This document shows positions 63,157 to 64,000 of a stretch of 64,000 bases of DNA, in pieces. The translations under genes and the position numbers were made by a program. The notes below the pieces were generated by a model that worked only from the letters and a program-made list of their open reading frames with translations, ran no database searches and had not been told where the DNA came from. Source of the DNA: Paractinoplanes pyxinae (GTDB lineage Bacteria; Actinomycetota; Actinomycetes; Mycobacteriales; Micromonosporaceae); the NCBI RefSeq assembly GCF_026626335.1, contig NZ_JAPNTZ010000005.1, forward strand, positions 310,001-374,000. Direction: 5' to 3'. Position 1 is the stretch's first letter; every line of letters starts with the position of its first letter.

Positions 63157-63292
63157 GCGCAACCACTCACGCACGTCGCCGTGGTGGGGTGAGCGCTCTG
63201 GACGCGCCAGCGGCCAGCTCACCCCGCCGCGGCCCTCGGCGGGAGCGACGGTCTGCAACCCCCCGCCCCGCTACGACATCAAGCTCTTGACC
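63157..63292 (+). ncRNA. Structured dispersed repeat, copy B (candidate RNA element)
   Basis: The second copy of the 136-bp element, gap-free against 34121-34256. Stem arms 63181-63194 and 63217-63230 pair at all 14 positions although most differ from copy A. The loop 63195-63216 keeps CTGG-ACGCG-CCAG, and outer GTCGC (63175-63179)/GCGAC (63245-63249) pairing is retained. It lies between the AraC gene (start 63100) and the membrane protein gene (stop 63304), both on the minus strand. U-G pairs again favour plus-strand transcription, antisense to both neighbours. Confidence 0.6.
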
Positions 63293-63303
63293 TTGACCCT
63301 TGA

Positions 63304-63855
63304 TCAGACTTTCGCGGGCAGGCGGCGATGCAGTTCGGCCAGCAGCACCTCGGGGGCCGGCGACATCAGCCCCACGTCCACGAGGTACGCGATCCGGCCG
63401 GCGCGGCGGCGGGTGCGAGGTGGGCGGCCGATCCCGTGCAAGGGCTCGGCGAACTCGGCGTCGACCGGGGTGATGATGAGTTCCGTGAAGGGACCGCGGT
63501 AACGCAGCGCCACCTCGCCGATGCCGGCCCACGGAATGTGCACGGGGCGGCGACCGGTGGCGGCGAAGTCGAGGCCGCGCATCGAGCTGTGCAGCCAGCC
63601 GAGCCGGTTCCAGGCGGTGAGCAGGATCAGAGCGGACAGCACGACGGGCACGATCAGCGCCAGCTCGAGGTAGACGACCAGGTCGCCGGCGGTCGGGGTA
63701 TCGCCCATGGCCACGCGGATCAGGGCGAACAGGGCAAGCGTGGTGATCCACACGGCGGCGACCACCCACAGCATCGTGACGTAGACCATCGCGCGGGGCT
63801 GGAAGAACGTCACCGTGTCGTCGTCGGGTCCGAGGACCTCGTCGATGTGCGTCAC
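63304..63855 (-). CDS. Membrane protein with PH-like cytoplasmic domain
   Basis: A 183-aa protein with two hydrophobic helices (MVYVTMLWVVAAVWITTLALFAL and LVVYLELALIVPVVLSALILLTAW) followed by a beta-rich domain (LDFAATGRRPVHIPWAGIGEVALRYRGPFTELIITPVD) that looks like a bacterial PH (bPH) fold. It is a probable membrane-anchored protein of unknown role. It ends 12 bp after the 3' end of the structured repeat (copy B), which is read from the other strand. Confidence 0.75.
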   Translation of the reverse strand: MTHIDEVLGPDDDTVTFFQPRAMVYVTMLWVVAAVWITTLALFALIRVAMGDTPTAGDLVVYLELALIVPVVLSALILLTAWNRLGWLHSSMRGLDFAATGRRPVHIPWAGIGEVALRYRGPFTELIITPVDAEFAEPLHGIGRPPRTRRRAGRIAYLVDVGLMSPAPEVLLAELHRRLPAKV

Positions 63856-63903
63856 GAAGGGATTATGCCCCGATTAGCGGTGACTGTGGGCAATTATGGG
63901 TGG

Positions 63904-64000
63904 GTGACCGTGACCCGCTTGGGCAGCCTGGGGGACATCGACGCGGCGGCCGACCTCCTCGACCAGTACCGCCAGCACTACGGCGCCAACCCGGCGCCGG
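63904..64000 (+). CDS. N-terminal start of a GNAT acetyltransferase (partial)
   Basis: From GTG 63904 the frame is open to the window end, giving TRLGSLGDIDAAADLLDQYRQHYGANPAP. This resembles the first strand and helix of GNAT acetyltransferases, where the L-x-x-Y-R-x-x-Y-G element precedes motif A. In-frame GTGs at 63880, 63886 and 63910 make the start uncertain. It is divergent from the PH-like membrane protein gene; the rest lies outside the window. Confidence 0.55.
   Translation, partial: MTVTRLGSLGDIDAAADLLDQYRQHYGANPAP

Overview
The window is about 64 kb of very GC-rich, gene-dense DNA. Starts are often GTG, neighbouring genes often overlap by a few bases, and TTA codons are scarce. 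It carries a complete Pup-proteasome system (pup, dop, pafA, prcA, prcB, the AAA ATPase mpa/arc, pafB, pafC), tatA/tatC, a HelY-type helicase and an ECF42-type sigma factor. This points to an actinobacterium. I suspect a Micromonosporaceae/Actinoplanes-like genome, but that is an inference. I see no tRNA, rRNA, CRISPR array, insertion sequence, phage gene or replication origin.

Layout. 1-11.8 kb is an accessory mix: an XRE-cupin regulator with an EamA exporter, KDPG aldolase, a nucleotidyltransferase-like/methyltransferase fusion, and a cluster resembling drug-modifying enzymes (AadA-like nucleotidyltransferase, AAC(2')-I acetyltransferase, Lnu/ANT(2'')-like nucleotidyltransferase). An ArsR-MFS pair and an ECF42 sigma/YCII operon follow. 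11.9-47.7 kb is an expanded version of the conserved actinobacterial order helY-tatC-tatA-pafC-pafB-pafA-prcA-prcB-pup-dop-mpa-trmI, read mostly on the minus strand. Lineage-specific blocks interrupt it: phoD, a truncated haemoglobin, a lipid kinase, twin GGDEF proteins, a methyltransferase/MFS pair, a protein carrying only the DnaA N-terminal domain, an ECF sigma factor, an epimerase and an acyltransferase. 47.7-64 kb is again accessory: a RecB-like Fe-S nuclease, a response regulator, a DUF4097/ribbon-helix-helix operon facing a MacB/FtsX-type ABC exporter, a BLUF photoreceptor beside an FMN reductase, a MarR/oxidoreductase pair, an AraC/SDR pair and some small membrane proteins.

How the genes work together. 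PafA ligates Pup, which here already ends in Glu, to target proteins, and Dop removes it. Mpa unfolds tagged proteins and feeds them to the PrcAB core. PafB and PafC are the WYL regulators of the associated DNA-damage response. TatA and TatC would export Tat substrates such as the PhoD encoded nearby.

Most unusual signals. (i) A 136-bp element occurs twice (34121-34256 and 63157-63292). Its flanks are near-identical, but its 14-bp stem has diverged with compensatory changes that keep every pair, which suggests a structured RNA. (ii) A 228-aa protein (31888-32574) joins a ribbon-helix-helix-like N-terminus to a DnaA domain I, with no ATPase or DNA-binding domain of DnaA. (iii) Several genes have their 3' ends, stop codon included, repeated in tandem into the downstream spacer. 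(iv) One 200-bp spacer (51827-52026) holds four perfect palindromes and three TGACGTCA octamers.
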